From Streptomyces sp. NBC_01445 (lineage in GTDB: Bacteria > Actinomycetota > Actinomycetes > Streptomycetales > Streptomycetaceae): a DNA stretch of 64,000 nt. Shown in pieces: positions 1 through 9,057 of the stretch; the stretch's first letter is position 1; each line of letters starts with the position of its first letter. The notes below the pieces were generated by a model. It was given only the letters and a program-made list of their open reading frames with translations, was not told where the DNA came from and did not search any database. The stretch is from the NCBI RefSeq assembly GCF_035918235.1, contig NZ_CP109486.1:62001-126000 (forward strand), read 5' to 3'. The position numbers and the translations under genes are program-made.

Positions 1-25
1 GCGCGTGACTGCGTCCGTTGCACGG

Positions 26-132
26 GGTGGAACTGCTCAGGCTGCAGCGGTAATGCGCACTGCGTTCCACCCTCAAGCACGGCTCCAGACAGTGCCCCGT
101 GCGGGCGCCCGTTCCACCTGCTCGGGTGGAGG
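26..132. repeat. Left cluster of TTCCACC/GGTGGAA repeats
   Basis: GGTGGAA lies at 26-32, TTCCACC at 65-71 and 112-118, and a degenerate GGGTGGAGG at 124-132. The same heptamer is dense at 36.0-36.56 kb, so copies flank the whole transfer/Tad/ABC block on both sides. No gene is convincing in positions 1-358. The repeats could be protein-binding sites for partition, transfer or regulation. The function is inferred only from the clustering. Confidence 0.6.
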
Positions 133-358
133 GGGAACACGCCCCGTCGACCGGCCGCGCTCCACTGCGGTCTCGCTCCCTCAGACCACAGGGCGCGGAC
201 GGATGCCTGCCTCACCTCTGAGACCGGATCCCCGGCCTCCCCCGCCCTGTCCGTCTCGCGCTCCCTGACGGCGCATCGCCTGAATCGTGGCACGTTCCCC
301 GCACCCGACCAGGTCGGGCGGCTGCGCGAAGGGAGCGTCGGGTGCCTTGCGGTGCGCG

Positions 359-393
359 GGTCACCGCGTTTCTGGGTGGGTCACTCTTTGGGC
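359..393 (+). promoter_or_regulatory. Degenerate copy of the bipartite upstream element
   Basis: The stretch starts GGTCAC, continues with CGCGTTT and ends CTCTTTGGG. It resembles the better-matched pair at 1324-1355 and 14010-14041 (GGTCACGTTTT, 11-bp gap, CTCCTTGGGG). It lies about 95 bp upstream of the GTG at 489. It could be an operator or a promoter element shared by the transfer units. The match is weaker than between the other two copies. Confidence 0.35.
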
Positions 394-488
394 AAGCACC
401 TGACCTGCACATTCGGGTAGTTGGGGTATTCGGCGGGGCATTGGGGCTGAGGAGAGTCCACGACACGCACTTGAAAAGGGGTCGTGTC

Positions 489-1292
489 GTGGGAGCTACG
501 CAGCGGGTTTTCGTGGGACTGGACGTGGAGTGGGCGCTGGTGTGCGCCACCCCGGCGAACGGCGCCCTCGTGCGCGGCTGGATCGAGGAGGCCGGCGTCG
601 CCGCGGCCGGCGACCTGTCGCAGGAGCTGCGCGAGCTCGTCGCCTACCTCGCCGATCGGCGCGACGCCGCGTTCAGCGACCGATGGCTCATCGCTCTGCT
701 CGAGCGCGCCGCAGGCGAGGGACAACAAGCGCAGCTGGCCGCGCGCGTCATCGTGCAGGCGATGGTGCCTGGCATGGTGCGCCTGACGCAGTCGCTGCTC
801 ACCCCGCGGCGCGACTTCGACGACGTGGCGCAGGTGGTGGTCGGCTGCCTGTACGTCGTCGCGCGGACCTTCCCGCTGCGCCGCCGTGCGAAGGTCGCCG
901 CGAACGTGATGCTGGAGACGCTGCACCACGCGACCCGGGAGCTTGGCTCGGACGAGGCGCGCGAGGTTCGTCTCGATGTTCTGTGGGACGTTGCGGCCTC
1001 CGACGACGATGTCGCCGACCGGGTCGCGCAGGACCTGCTGATCGAGCGGGGCCAGGCCCAACAGGTCGCCGACACGGCGGAATTGGATGGCGCCGAGGGC
1101 GAGCTGGTGGCGCTGCTGGCGTGGGGCGTCGATCACGGGTCTTTGCCACTGCAGCAGGCCCGCTCGGTCGTGAGCATGGTCCGCGAAGAAGCCGAGCGCA
1201 CGGGTGCTGCGACGCCAGCCGCGCGCAAGCGCCGCTCGCGAGCGGTCAGATGGCTTGGGCCGGTGGCGGCCGAGTGGGTGCGCGCCGCGTGA
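489..1292 (+). CDS. Sigma-like/HTH protein preceding the transfer operon
   Basis: This 267-residue protein starts at a GTG preceded by AAAAGGGG about 8 bp upstream. The middle part is helical, with a stretch (AARVIVQAMVPGMVRL to DDVAQVVVGCLYVVARTFPL) that resembles a sigma region 2 core. The basic C-terminus (ARKRRSRAVRWL) recalls the end of a region-4 helix-turn-helix. No signal peptide or membrane segment is seen. It precedes the T4SS operon by about 120 bp, so it may regulate transfer genes. The family assignment is tentative; it could be an unrelated helical protein. Confidence 0.5.
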   Translation: MGATQRVFVGLDVEWALVCATPANGALVRGWIEEAGVAAAGDLSQELRELVAYLADRRDAAFSDRWLIALLERAAGEGQQAQLAARVIVQAMVPGMVRLTQSLLTPRRDFDDVAQVVVGCLYVVARTFPLRRRAKVAANVMLETLHHATRELGSDEAREVRLDVLWDVAASDDDVADRVAQDLLIERGQAQQVADTAELDGAEGELVALLAWGVDHGSLPLQQARSVVSMVREEAERTGAATPAARKRRSRAVRWLGPVAAEWVRAA

Positions 1293-1323
1293 TGCGAAGC
1301 GTGGAAATTGGTGCGCCCCTGGC

Positions 1324-1355
1324 GGTCACGTTTTGCGGGGTGCGGCTCCTTGGGG
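1324..1355 (+). promoter_or_regulatory. Bipartite element upstream of the T4SS operon
   Basis: GGTCACGTTTT (1324-1334) and CTCCTTGGGG (1346-1355) are separated by 11 bp. An element with identical half-sites and identical spacing lies at 14010-14041, upstream of the coupling-protein operon, and the gap bases largely differ between the copies. Conserved half-sites around a divergent spacer suggest a protein-binding site or promoter shared by the two transfer transcription units. Confidence 0.55.
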
Positions 1356-1412
1356 TGTGTACGGCGGCGAAAGGTCTGCCGAACACTCCGACTTGAGGGA
1401 GGAGCCGTGGCG

Positions 1413-1658
1413 ATGACGCACACGGCGAAGGCGTCAGCCGAGTGGGCAGATCTGGACCTACTCGCCGCGGCGCGGGGCCGGGTCCAGCGGCTGGTCGCTC
1501 TGCTGGAGACGCTGCCGTTCACGGAACAGACCGCTCGGATCGCGCGCGAGTACCTGACCGAGGCAGGCCCGGCGCGCGAGGCGTTCGACCGCTTCGCGCA
1601 GCTAGATACGGCCGAGCAGCAGCGGCAGCTGCTTCTGTGGCAGAGGGCGGCATCGTGA
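1413..1658 (+). CDS. Small helical protein, first gene of the T4SS operon
   Basis: The product has 81 residues. The ATG at 1413 is preferred because GGGAGGAG lies 8 bp upstream; an in-frame GTG at 1407 is too close to that ribosome site. The protein is charged and helical (RGRVQRLVALLETLPF, EAFDRFAQLDTAEQQRQLLLWQ) with no membrane segment. Its stop overlaps the GTG of the TcpC-like gene (GTGA), implying translational coupling. I do not recognise the family. It may be a cytoplasmic accessory or regulator of the secretion system. Confidence 0.6.
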   Translation: MTHTAKASAEWADLDLLAAARGRVQRLVALLETLPFTEQTARIAREYLTEAGPAREAFDRFAQLDTAEQQRQLLLWQRAAS

Positions 1659-2725
1659 CGCGCCGCCGAAGGGAGCGTGCCCGGCAGTCCGGCGCCGACG
1701 TCGCAGTGGACCAGGAACTGGACGAGCAGAGCGGTTGGTGGACCTCGCCGTCGACCGGGTCGGTCGCGGTGGCAACCAACGTCGTGCGGCGCCTGGTGTG
1801 GGCCCTGCTGATCTCCGGCCCGCTGCTGGGCGGCTGGGCAATCGTGTCGCAGCCGGCCGCGGGCGCTCACCCCGCCCCTGCCATGCAGTCCTCCAGCGGC
1901 GACACGGCGGGGCCCGGCGGGTTCGCGGAGATGTACGTCGCCGCGTTCCTCCGCGCCGGCGAAGGATCACAGGGCGAACTCGCCGCCTTCTACCCGCGGG
2001 CCGAAGACCTGGAACTGGGCGGCAAGCCCGACGCGGTACAGGTCGGCCAGATCGCCGCGGTGCGCATAACGGAGGTCGCTTCGGGACGGTACTGGTCGGT
2101 GACGGTCGCCGCCCGAGTCCTGGAGCCCGCGGCCAAGAACACGGCGAACTCCACCGCGAGACAGCAGCCGCTGATCCGCATGCGGTTCTTCCAAGTGCCC
2201 GTCGAGGCGGACCGGGACGGCGGCCCGCTGGCCGCGCTCGCGCTGCCCGCCGAGATCTCCGCCCCCACCGGCAGCGCGCCGAAGGCGAAGCTCGCGTACG
2301 GCACGCCGCTACCGGCCCAGGCCGCCGACCCGGCCGTGGACACGCTGTCCGCCTTCTTCGCCGCCTACCTGTCCGGCAGAGGGGAGTTGGGGCGCTACGT
2401 CTCGCCCGGTACCCACCTCTCACCGGTCAGACCCGCCCCGTACCGGTCGGCAACCGTCACGCAGGTCGCCATCGAGGCCGCTTTCCAGGACAGCGACGGC
2501 GACGGACGGATCGGTGCCCCGGCGGGCCGGGAGCGGCTGCGCCTGGCGGTCGACATCAAGGCCGCCCGCCCCGACGGCATCGCGCGGCCGCTGTCATACG
2601 CGCTCACCCTGGCCGGCCGCGATGGCCGATGGGAGGTCGCCGCCCTGGACCCGACCCCCAAAGTCACCCTCCCCGACCTGCCCTCAACGTCGACGGCCTC
2701 GCCGTCCACCTCCCCTGCTCAGTAA
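1655..2725 (+). CDS. TcpC/VirB8-like conjugal transfer protein
   Basis: The product has 356 residues, starting at GTG 1655. The N-terminus is basic and cytoplasmic, one membrane segment follows (LVWALLISGPLLGGWAIV, about residues 48-65), and the rest is extracytoplasmic. Two NTF2-like repeats are recognisable (GGFAEMYVAAFLRAGEG near residue 88; TLSAFFAAYLSGRGELGRYV near 230), the layout of TcpC from pCW3 and Orf13 of Tn916, the VirB8 counterparts of Gram-positive type IV secretion. In that family the protein nucleates the membrane channel. It is translationally coupled to the preceding small gene. Confidence 0.8.
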   Translation: MTRRRRERARQSGADVAVDQELDEQSGWWTSPSTGSVAVATNVVRRLVWALLISGPLLGGWAIVSQPAAGAHPAPAMQSSSGDTAGPGGFAEMYVAAFLRAGEGSQGELAAFYPRAEDLELGGKPDAVQVGQIAAVRITEVASGRYWSVTVAARVLEPAAKNTANSTARQQPLIRMRFFQVPVEADRDGGPLAALALPAEISAPTGSAPKAKLAYGTPLPAQAADPAVDTLSAFFAAYLSGRGELGRYVSPGTHLSPVRPAPYRSATVTQVAIEAAFQDSDGDGRIGAPAGRERLRLAVDIKAARPDGIARPLSYALTLAGRDGRWEVAALDPTPKVTLPDLPSTSTASPSTSPAQ

Positions 2726-2737
2726 GGAGAAGCCCTC

Positions 2738-3094
2738 ATGTACTCCACTCCGTTGGCCGCGGTCGGCATCATCGACGACTTCACCGGCATGGGAAAAGAC
2801 CTCAAGACCCTGCTCACTGTGGTCGTCCTCGGCATCATCTACGTGGGCAGTATCGGTGCGACCTGGGCCGCGACCCGCTCCATGCTCAAGGCCTTCGTCG
2901 CCGCCGTGGGCGGAGCGATCGTGATGGGTGTCATCGCCTCCCAGACGGTGCTCAGCAACAAGACGGCCGAAGAGCTGAAGAAGGACCACACCGTCGGCCA
3001 GGGCGAGGCGGTCGTCCGCGTGATCGCCGCTCCCGAGCCCATCGTGTTCACCGCTTCGACTGCGGGCCGTGTGCATCTGGGTCGGGACGCATGA
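2738..3094 (+). CDS. Small membrane protein of the transfer channel
   Basis: The product has 118 residues; AAGGAG lies 8-13 bp upstream of the ATG. Two hydrophobic helices (LLTVVVLGIIYVGSIGATWAA, AFVAAVGGAIVMGVIAS) are followed by a soluble tail rich in charged residues. Size and position between TcpC-like and TcpE-like genes fit a TcpD-type or VirB2/3-like component. Its stop overlaps the next ATG (ATGA). Role is inferred from context. Confidence 0.65.
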   Translation: MYSTPLAAVGIIDDFTGMGKDLKTLLTVVVLGIIYVGSIGATWAATRSMLKAFVAAVGGAIVMGVIASQTVLSNKTAEELKKDHTVGQGEAVVRVIAAPEPIVFTASTAGRVHLGRDA

Positions 3095-3660
3095 GCTCCG
3101 CAGCCGAGGAGGATCTCGTCGGCCGCTGCTACACCAAGGCCCGCCGCCACCCGAGCATGATCGGCCAGTGGGAGGGACGCCGGCTGTGGGGCGGCCCGTA
3201 CAGCGTGCCGCAGTTCATCACCATGGGCGTCGTCTTCGCGGTCATGATCGTCGCTCTGGTCGCCGTGCCCAGTCTGTGGTCGACGTTTGGGCTCTTCAAC
3301 CTCGTCGCCCTGGCCCTGGTCCCTTATCTCGCCTCGTTGCTGGTGCGCCGCCTGCACATCGACGGCCGGCACCCGTTCGCGGCGTTGGCGAGCGCGGCGG
3401 GCCTGGTGGCAGGCGGGCAGCGGCCCCGGCTCGGTGGCCGGCAGCTGCGGCGGATCACCACGCAGCCGCTGCAGGGCACCGTCACCCTCACCGCGCAGGC
3501 ACCAAAGCGGCGCGCGGCCGCATCTGCTGTGCCCTCGGAGATGCACGTCCTCGTACGACGCCCGTCGCGGCGCGCGACCACCACGCCCGTAGGTACCGCC
3601 TCCACCGCGCTCGCCCAGCTCGCGACCCACCGCTCAAGCGCTTCGAGGGAGCAGCGATGA
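3091..3660 (+). CDS. TcpE-like conjugal transfer membrane protein
   Basis: The product has 189 residues, starting at the ATG in an ATGA overlap with the previous gene. A cytoplasmic N-terminus (CYTKARRHPSMIGQWEGRRLWGGPYS) precedes two adjacent membrane helices (FITMGVVFAVMIVALVAV, LFNLVALALVPYLASLLV), as in TcpE/PrgI-type proteins, which cooperate with the VirB4 ATPase. The basic C-terminal tail (QAPKRRAAASAV, RRPSRRATTTP) is probably cytoplasmic. It overlaps the next ATG. Confidence 0.65.
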   Translation: MSSAAEEDLVGRCYTKARRHPSMIGQWEGRRLWGGPYSVPQFITMGVVFAVMIVALVAVPSLWSTFGLFNLVALALVPYLASLLVRRLHIDGRHPFAALASAAGLVAGGQRPRLGGRQLRRITTQPLQGTVTLTAQAPKRRAAASAVPSEMHVLVRRPSRRATTTPVGTASTALAQLATHRSSASREQR

Positions 3661-3881
3661 ACACCCCCGAACTCACCCCTGGGCCAGACAAGGCCGTGCA
3701 CGTCGTGCGCGACGAGTGCTGGGAACTGATGAACCGGCCCCCGGAATTCACCACCGCCCAGGCCGTCTTCCCCGGTCTGCTCGCGCGCGGCAGGAGCCTG
3801 CCGATGCGCCTGCACCTTGCCCTTCTGCAGTCGGGCCGCGTTCTCGGGCAGTCGGCTCCGCAGCGCGAGGAGGGGGAGTAG
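3657..3881 (+). CDS. Small soluble protein between TcpE-like and VirB4-like genes
   Basis: The product has 74 residues and starts in an ATGA overlap. No membrane segment or known motif is visible; the sequence is amphipathic (DECWELMNRPPEFTTAQAVFPGLLARGRSLPMRLHLALLQSGRVL). It ends 2 bp before the GTG of the ATPase gene, so it is certainly part of the operon. Its function is unknown. Confidence 0.6.
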   Translation: MNTPELTPGPDKAVHVVRDECWELMNRPPEFTTAQAVFPGLLARGRSLPMRLHLALLQSGRVLGQSAPQREEGE

Positions 3882-3883
3882 GC

Positions 3884-6511
3884 GTGAAGATGCCGATTAG
3901 GCACGTGGCCGGGAACGTCGTGTGGAGCGTGCACGGCACGGTGTGGGCGCTGTACCGGGTGCAGGGAGTGGACCAGGTCCACGCCAGCAAGACCGCGAAG
4001 CTGCGCCGTCTGAAGGCGCTCGAGGCGCTGGTGAAGAAGCTGGTGGGCGAGTCGATGTGGCTCTCTCTGTGTCCGCAGGTCGACCCGCGCGCGGTGGTGC
4101 GGGCGATGACCGAGGACATCGACATGGCGGCCAGCGACGAATACACGCAGGTCGCCCACCGGGTCCTCGACAGGTTGGAGGGCCTGGAGCTGACCGGGCG
4201 CACCGACTGGCTCGCCGTCCCGCTGCCCGCAGTCGGTCGCCGTCAGCGCCTGGCGGACATGGCGGGCGCGGCGAAAGGCGAAGTCGCCCTGCAGCTCGGT
4301 CTGTTGCCCGCGCCGATCAGCCGGCAGGAAGAAGGACGCCGGCTGGCGCAGGGGGCGCAGATGGCGGCGACGTGGCCGGGCACGGTGGCGGTGCGTCCGG
4401 CGAGCGAGGCGGAGATCCTGTGGATCTACGGGCACTCGGCGCGGCGCGGGGTGCTGGAGCCGCTGCTGCCCACCCCCGACGCGCTACGCGGGCTCGTCAA
4501 CCGCGGCCGCACGGTCGCCGCGCTCGGCCAGGCCGTGCTCACCGAGGGGGCCATCGACGGCGCCCTCGCCGACGAGGGGGAGCGGCGCGGCCCGGGCGTA
4601 TTCAAGCGCAGGTGGCTGGAGGTCGCCACCGAACACGGCGCCTCCTACCAGTCGTTCTTGACGCTTTCCGAGATGCCGGAGGCATTCCGCTTCCCCGGCT
4701 CGGAGTACCTGGCCGCACTGGACACCTTCGGCTTCCCCGTCGACTGGGTGGTGCGCCTGAACGTCACCCCCGGGGCGGTCGCCGAGGCCAAGACCCGTCG
4801 CAAGGCCCGCGACCTGGCGGGCCAGCCCGAGGAGTGGGCGCACGATCCGGCCGGGGTGCCAGCCTCGATCGGAAAGGCATCGGACAGCCTGGCGGAGAAC
4901 CGGGAGCGGCTGACCGCGTCCAAGGGCGAAGTCGACGTGCGGGCCATGGTCGCCTTCTGCGTCTGGGGAGCGGGCCCGCAGGAGGTGGAACAGCGGGCCG
5001 GACAGCTCACTGCGGAGTTCGGCGGCGACGACTACACCCTGGACCGGCCGCTCGGCGACCAGGAACACCTCTTCTACGGGATGCTGCCCGGCGCCCGCAC
5101 CCCGCAGGCCATGGCCTCCTACGCCCAGTACCTACTCGCCCGCGACTTCTGCATGGCCGGACCATGGGCGGCGACCGAACTCGGCGACGAGCGCGGCCCG
5201 CTGTACGGGTGGCAACTGACCGGCGGCGGCGCCCGCCCCGTGCTGATGGACTTCACACGCGGCCCAATGAAGCGGACCTCCGCCTCGGCGGCGTTCCTCG
5301 GCGAGCTCGGCGGCGGCAAGTCGTACGCGATGAAGTGCGCCGTCTACTGGACACTCGCCGCAGGCCGCAAGAAGGGGGCGCCGGGTAGTCGCGGTCGCAC
5401 GGTGATCGTGGACCGCACCCCGAAGCAGGAGTGGCTGCGCTTCGCGCGTGCCTGCCCCGGACGCACCGAGCTGATCACCACCGACAGCAGCGCCGCCGTC
5501 TGCCTCGACCCCTTTCGGGTGTTCACGCAGCAGCGCGGACAGGCGTCGGTCGACATCTCCGAGGCCCAGCGGCGCTGCGAGTCCTTTCTGCACATGCTGC
5601 TGGGCATCCAGTCGATGGACGAGGCAGGCGATGTCCTGTCCGAGGCCGTCGCACACGTCCTGGCAAGCACGAAGCCGAGCATGCGCGCCCTGATGGCGCA
5701 CCTGACCGAGCGCGGCGTACGCGACGACGACCCGACCTGCCGGTCCTTGGCCCGCAAGCTGAACATGCACGCCCGCCGCGACATCGCGCGTGCAGTCTTC
5801 GACGAGAGCCTGCCGGTCATCGACACCGACGCCGACTCCGTGGTGTTCTCCGTCGCTCAGCTGGCACTGCCCAAGAAGTGGGAGCTGGAGCCGGGCCATT
5901 TCGAACGGCTCAGCCCGGAGAAGGTGTTCGGGCGTGCGGCCCTGTATCTGATCGCGGCGATCTGCCGGCACATCGCTTTCGACCCGCGCCACGAAGCGGA
6001 GTTCTGCCAGGTCGTGTGGGACGAGTGCTGGTGGCTCACCTCCGCGCCCGAAGGCCTGGACCTCCTCCTGGAGCTGGTGCGCGACGGCCGCAAGCACAAC
6101 GCCGGCGTGCTGGTGGGCAGCCACGACCCCGACGACATCGGCCCCGACACGGAAGTCGGCCGCATCGTGCGCGGCCTGTTCCCCCGCCGGCACCTGTTCC
6201 GCCAGACCAACATGGAACTGGCCCGCCGCGGCCTGGACTTCCTCGACCTCGACACAGGCGACCCCGAACTGCTGGAGATGGTCACCACCCGGCTCTCCCC
6301 GCTGGACGAGTCCGACGTGGTGCAGGCACAGCGGGCCGGTGAGTGCCTGGTGCGCGACCTGTTCGGTCGGATCGGTGCGATGCGCGTGCAGGTGCCGCTC
6401 GACCCGGCGCTGGCCGACGTCATCCACTCCGACCCCGAACAGGCCCGAGCCGAGGAAGGCCCGGGCGGCGAAGGGCTGGTCGCGGACGGAATGGAGGCGG
6501 TGACGGCATGA
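3884..6511 (+). CDS. VirB4/TcpF-like type IV secretion ATPase
   Basis: The product has 875 residues. GTG 3884 has GGGGGAG 6 bp upstream; an ATG two codons later is possible. The C-terminal half is a RecA-like motor with Walker A (GELGGGKSYAMK, about residues 473-484) and Walker B (FCQVVWDECWWL, about 706-717). The N-terminal half (about 1-400) is the VirB4-type CagE/TrbE-like region. VirB4 ATPases energise channel assembly and DNA export at the cytoplasmic membrane face. Its stop overlaps the next ATG. Confidence 0.88.
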   Translation: MKMPIRHVAGNVVWSVHGTVWALYRVQGVDQVHASKTAKLRRLKALEALVKKLVGESMWLSLCPQVDPRAVVRAMTEDIDMAASDEYTQVAHRVLDRLEGLELTGRTDWLAVPLPAVGRRQRLADMAGAAKGEVALQLGLLPAPISRQEEGRRLAQGAQMAATWPGTVAVRPASEAEILWIYGHSARRGVLEPLLPTPDALRGLVNRGRTVAALGQAVLTEGAIDGALADEGERRGPGVFKRRWLEVATEHGASYQSFLTLSEMPEAFRFPGSEYLAALDTFGFPVDWVVRLNVTPGAVAEAKTRRKARDLAGQPEEWAHDPAGVPASIGKASDSLAENRERLTASKGEVDVRAMVAFCVWGAGPQEVEQRAGQLTAEFGGDDYTLDRPLGDQEHLFYGMLPGARTPQAMASYAQYLLARDFCMAGPWAATELGDERGPLYGWQLTGGGARPVLMDFTRGPMKRTSASAAFLGELGGGKSYAMKCAVYWTLAAGRKKGAPGSRGRTVIVDRTPKQEWLRFARACPGRTELITTDSSAAVCLDPFRVFTQQRGQASVDISEAQRRCESFLHMLLGIQSMDEAGDVLSEAVAHVLASTKPSMRALMAHLTERGVRDDDPTCRSLARKLNMHARRDIARAVFDESLPVIDTDADSVVFSVAQLALPKKWELEPGHFERLSPEKVFGRAALYLIAAICRHIAFDPRHEAEFCQVVWDECWWLTSAPEGLDLLLELVRDGRKHNAGVLVGSHDPDDIGPDTEVGRIVRGLFPRRHLFRQTNMELARRGLDFLDLDTGDPELLEMVTTRLSPLDESDVVQAQRAGECLVRDLFGRIGAMRVQVPLDPALADVIHSDPEQARAEEGPGGEGLVADGMEAVTA

Positions 6512-9057
6512 CCATTCGGCGGGGACGTTTCCGTGGGTTCACAGGTGTGCGGCGTCATCTGGCGGGCGGGCTACTGCTCGTCATCACAGCGCTGGCCATG
6601 ATGATGCTGCTCGCGCCCCGGGTCGGCGCCGCCCCCGGGGACCCCACGCCAACGCCGTCCCCGTCGGCGTCGTTCCCGAAGTACGAGCCGGGCCTGGAAC
6701 CGACCGCCCCCGGGCTGCTGCCTCCCGAGTCCGTCCACCCCACCGCCCCCAAGGACAAAGACAAGACCGGCCGCACAGCGAAGGACGGCAAGAAGAAGGA
6801 CACCGACAAGCAGCCGTCCGCGAAGGAGAAGAAGGCGGCTGCGCAGGAGAAGCTGCGCCGCGAGATGCGGCAGCGGGTCAAGGAGTACAAGGCCAAGCAC
6901 GGCGACGGCGGCGTCCTCAACGCGTTCGAGGTCACCGACGAGAAGGGCCTGCCGGTATCGGCGTACCGGATCGTCTCTGCCACCGGTGGCGTCACTGATT
7001 TCTCGGGCGAGCTCCAACAACTTGCCACGCAGTTCCTGTTCGAGCTCACCAAGTGGGTCGTGGCGTTCGGCTGCTGGCTGATCTCCTGGGCCCTGTCCTG
7101 GGCTTTGGCCTCCCTGTTCCTCAAGCCGGCCATGAAGCTGTCGGACGCCCTGTACAACCAGACGCTCGTCCAGCTCGGCGTGCCGGGCCTGCTGATGGCC
7201 TACTCCGGCGTGGTCGCGTTCTGGAACATCACCTTCGGCAGGACCTCCCGCGGCTGGGGCGAGATCGCCGCCTCCACCGTGATCGGCGCGCTCGCCGTGT
7301 CTACGCTCGCCGCTCCCCCGCAGCTGCTTCTCGGCCAGCAGGACGGTGCCGTCGGCAAGGCCCGCGATCTCGGCATCGCCATCTACGCGATCACCACCGG
7401 CCACGAGGACGCGCTGTCGAGGGCCGGGCAGATCACCGAGCCCAAGGCCCGGGAACTCACCCGCACTGTCACCGACGGGATCGTCGAGGCGTTCGTAGTG
7501 CGCCCCGCGTTCCTGCTCTCCTACAACCAGCAGCTCAGCGACAACTGCGTTGATCTGTACAGCGACTCCCGCGTTAAGCAGGCCTTCTTCAACGAACAGG
7601 TCGACAAGACCAAGGAGCTCATTCAGAAGAACCCGTCCGGGTTCGGGTGGGTGCCCAACCCTGTCCAGGGCCTCCCGGACGCTCTCACCGACAAGGCGAC
7701 CGACTACGTCGCCAACGACCTGCTCGGCCTCAACCCCAACAGCGACTTCGAGAAGGCCTGCGTCAAGGACGCGGCCACAGCGAAGAGGACCGGCTGGGAC
7801 AAGGTCGGCGGGGCGCTGTTCATCCTCATCGCCGCGGTCCTGATGACGGTGCTGCTGCTCATGACCGCGTTCCTCTACCTGTCCACGCAGATGCGTCTGG
7901 TCATCGAGGCGGTGCTGGCACGGGTCGCCCTCGCAGCGGGCATCATGCCCGGCCCCGGCCGGGCATGGCTGTGGGAACGGGCCACGAACATCGTGCGCCT
8001 GCTCGGACTCCTGGTCGCCTTGGTCACCGGCCTGGCCATCGCCGTCACCCTGGTGACTGCACTGCTGAACGCGCCCTTCGGCGACAACGCCGGGGCGCTG
8101 CCCGCCCGGTTCGTCGCGGTCGACGTTTCCGTCATCGCCTGCTTCATGTTCCGCAAGCGCATCACCCAGCGGTCCAAGGCCTGGGCCATGAACGCCCGCA
8201 CCCGCCTGGCGGGCAGCCCGCTTGGCGGCAGCGCCCCCGCCGCGATGAACCAGGACGCAGGCCGCAAGCGGTCGCTGGCCGCGACGCTGGCCACTACCGC
8301 CCTGATGGTCGGCGCGATATCCGCGACCGGCGGGGCAGCCGCCGGCGGCGTGGGCGCTCGCTCTTTGATGTCGTTGGGCGGGCGCGGGGCCACGTCACTG
8401 GCCGGACGGCTGGGCACCCGCCTGGCCGTGCGCGGCACTACCGCCATGGCCAAGGGCGCCACCAAGGCCGTCGCCGGAGGTGCGAAAGCCGCGTACGGGG
8501 CAGGCAAGTTCGGGCTCAAGTACACCCTCGGCGCGCCCGTCTACCTGCCACAAGCCGCCCGCGCCGCACACACGGCGATCAAGGCCGCCCCGGGCAATAT
8601 GGTGCGCTCCGCCGCGCAGCTGCGCTCCCGTCTCACCCAGCCCGTGACCCGGCAGCTGCCCGCCGTCCGCGACTTCTCCCAGACGTACTGGAACAACGTC
8701 GGCGGCCGCTGGGCCGGCAACAAGATCCGCATGCACCGCGGGCTGCCGCCCCGCCCGCACCCGCGCACCCCGCCCCGCGTCATCAACCGGCCCCTTGTTC
8801 CTTCCCCCGCCGTGCGTCACTCCTCGGCCGCCACCACGACGGCGGCCCCTCGGCCGCGGCGAGTGCCCCGGCCTGTGCCGCAGCCAGCCGCGTCCACGCA
8901 GCAGCAGGCCCTGCGCCAGCGGCTGTACCGGATGACGACGGACACGGCCCGCACGCACGGCCCCGCGCCCAGTGCGGAGCCTCAGTCTTCTGTGGCCCCC
9001 GCCGGGCCCCGGCCCCGGACGCCGCGGCCCGCGCCGGCCCGCCGGAGGACGCCGTGA
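6508..9057 (+). CDS. VirB6/TcpH-like polytopic channel protein
   Basis: The product has 849 residues. An N-terminal signal-like helix (LAGGLLLVITALAMMMLLAP) precedes a Pro/Ser and then Lys-rich region, including a basic coiled-coil-like stretch (EKKAAAQEKLRREMRQRVKEYK). Several membrane segments lie at about residues 170-260, 430-460 and 500-560. The tail is long, Gly/Ala- then Pro/Arg-rich and probably disordered. VirB6/TrbL proteins form the inner-membrane translocation pore. The operon overlaps are ATGA upstream and GTGA downstream. Confidence 0.75.
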   Translation: MTIRRGRFRGFTGVRRHLAGGLLLVITALAMMMLLAPRVGAAPGDPTPTPSPSASFPKYEPGLEPTAPGLLPPESVHPTAPKDKDKTGRTAKDGKKKDTDKQPSAKEKKAAAQEKLRREMRQRVKEYKAKHGDGGVLNAFEVTDEKGLPVSAYRIVSATGGVTDFSGELQQLATQFLFELTKWVVAFGCWLISWALSWALASLFLKPAMKLSDALYNQTLVQLGVPGLLMAYSGVVAFWNITFGRTSRGWGEIAASTVIGALAVSTLAAPPQLLLGQQDGAVGKARDLGIAIYAITTGHEDALSRAGQITEPKARELTRTVTDGIVEAFVVRPAFLLSYNQQLSDNCVDLYSDSRVKQAFFNEQVDKTKELIQKNPSGFGWVPNPVQGLPDALTDKATDYVANDLLGLNPNSDFEKACVKDAATAKRTGWDKVGGALFILIAAVLMTVLLLMTAFLYLSTQMRLVIEAVLARVALAAGIMPGPGRAWLWERATNIVRLLGLLVALVTGLAIAVTLVTALLNAPFGDNAGALPARFVAVDVSVIACFMFRKRITQRSKAWAMNARTRLAGSPLGGSAPAAMNQDAGRKRSLAATLATTALMVGAISATGGAAAGGVGARSLMSLGGRGATSLAGRLGTRLAVRGTTAMAKGATKAVAGGAKAAYGAGKFGLKYTLGAPVYLPQAARAAHTAIKAAPGNMVRSAAQLRSRLTQPVTRQLPAVRDFSQTYWNNVGGRWAGNKIRMHRGLPPRPHPRTPPRVINRPLVPSPAVRHSSAATTTAAPRPRRVPRPVPQPAASTQQQALRQRLYRMTTDTARTHGPAPSAEPQSSVAPAGPRPRTPRPAPARRRTP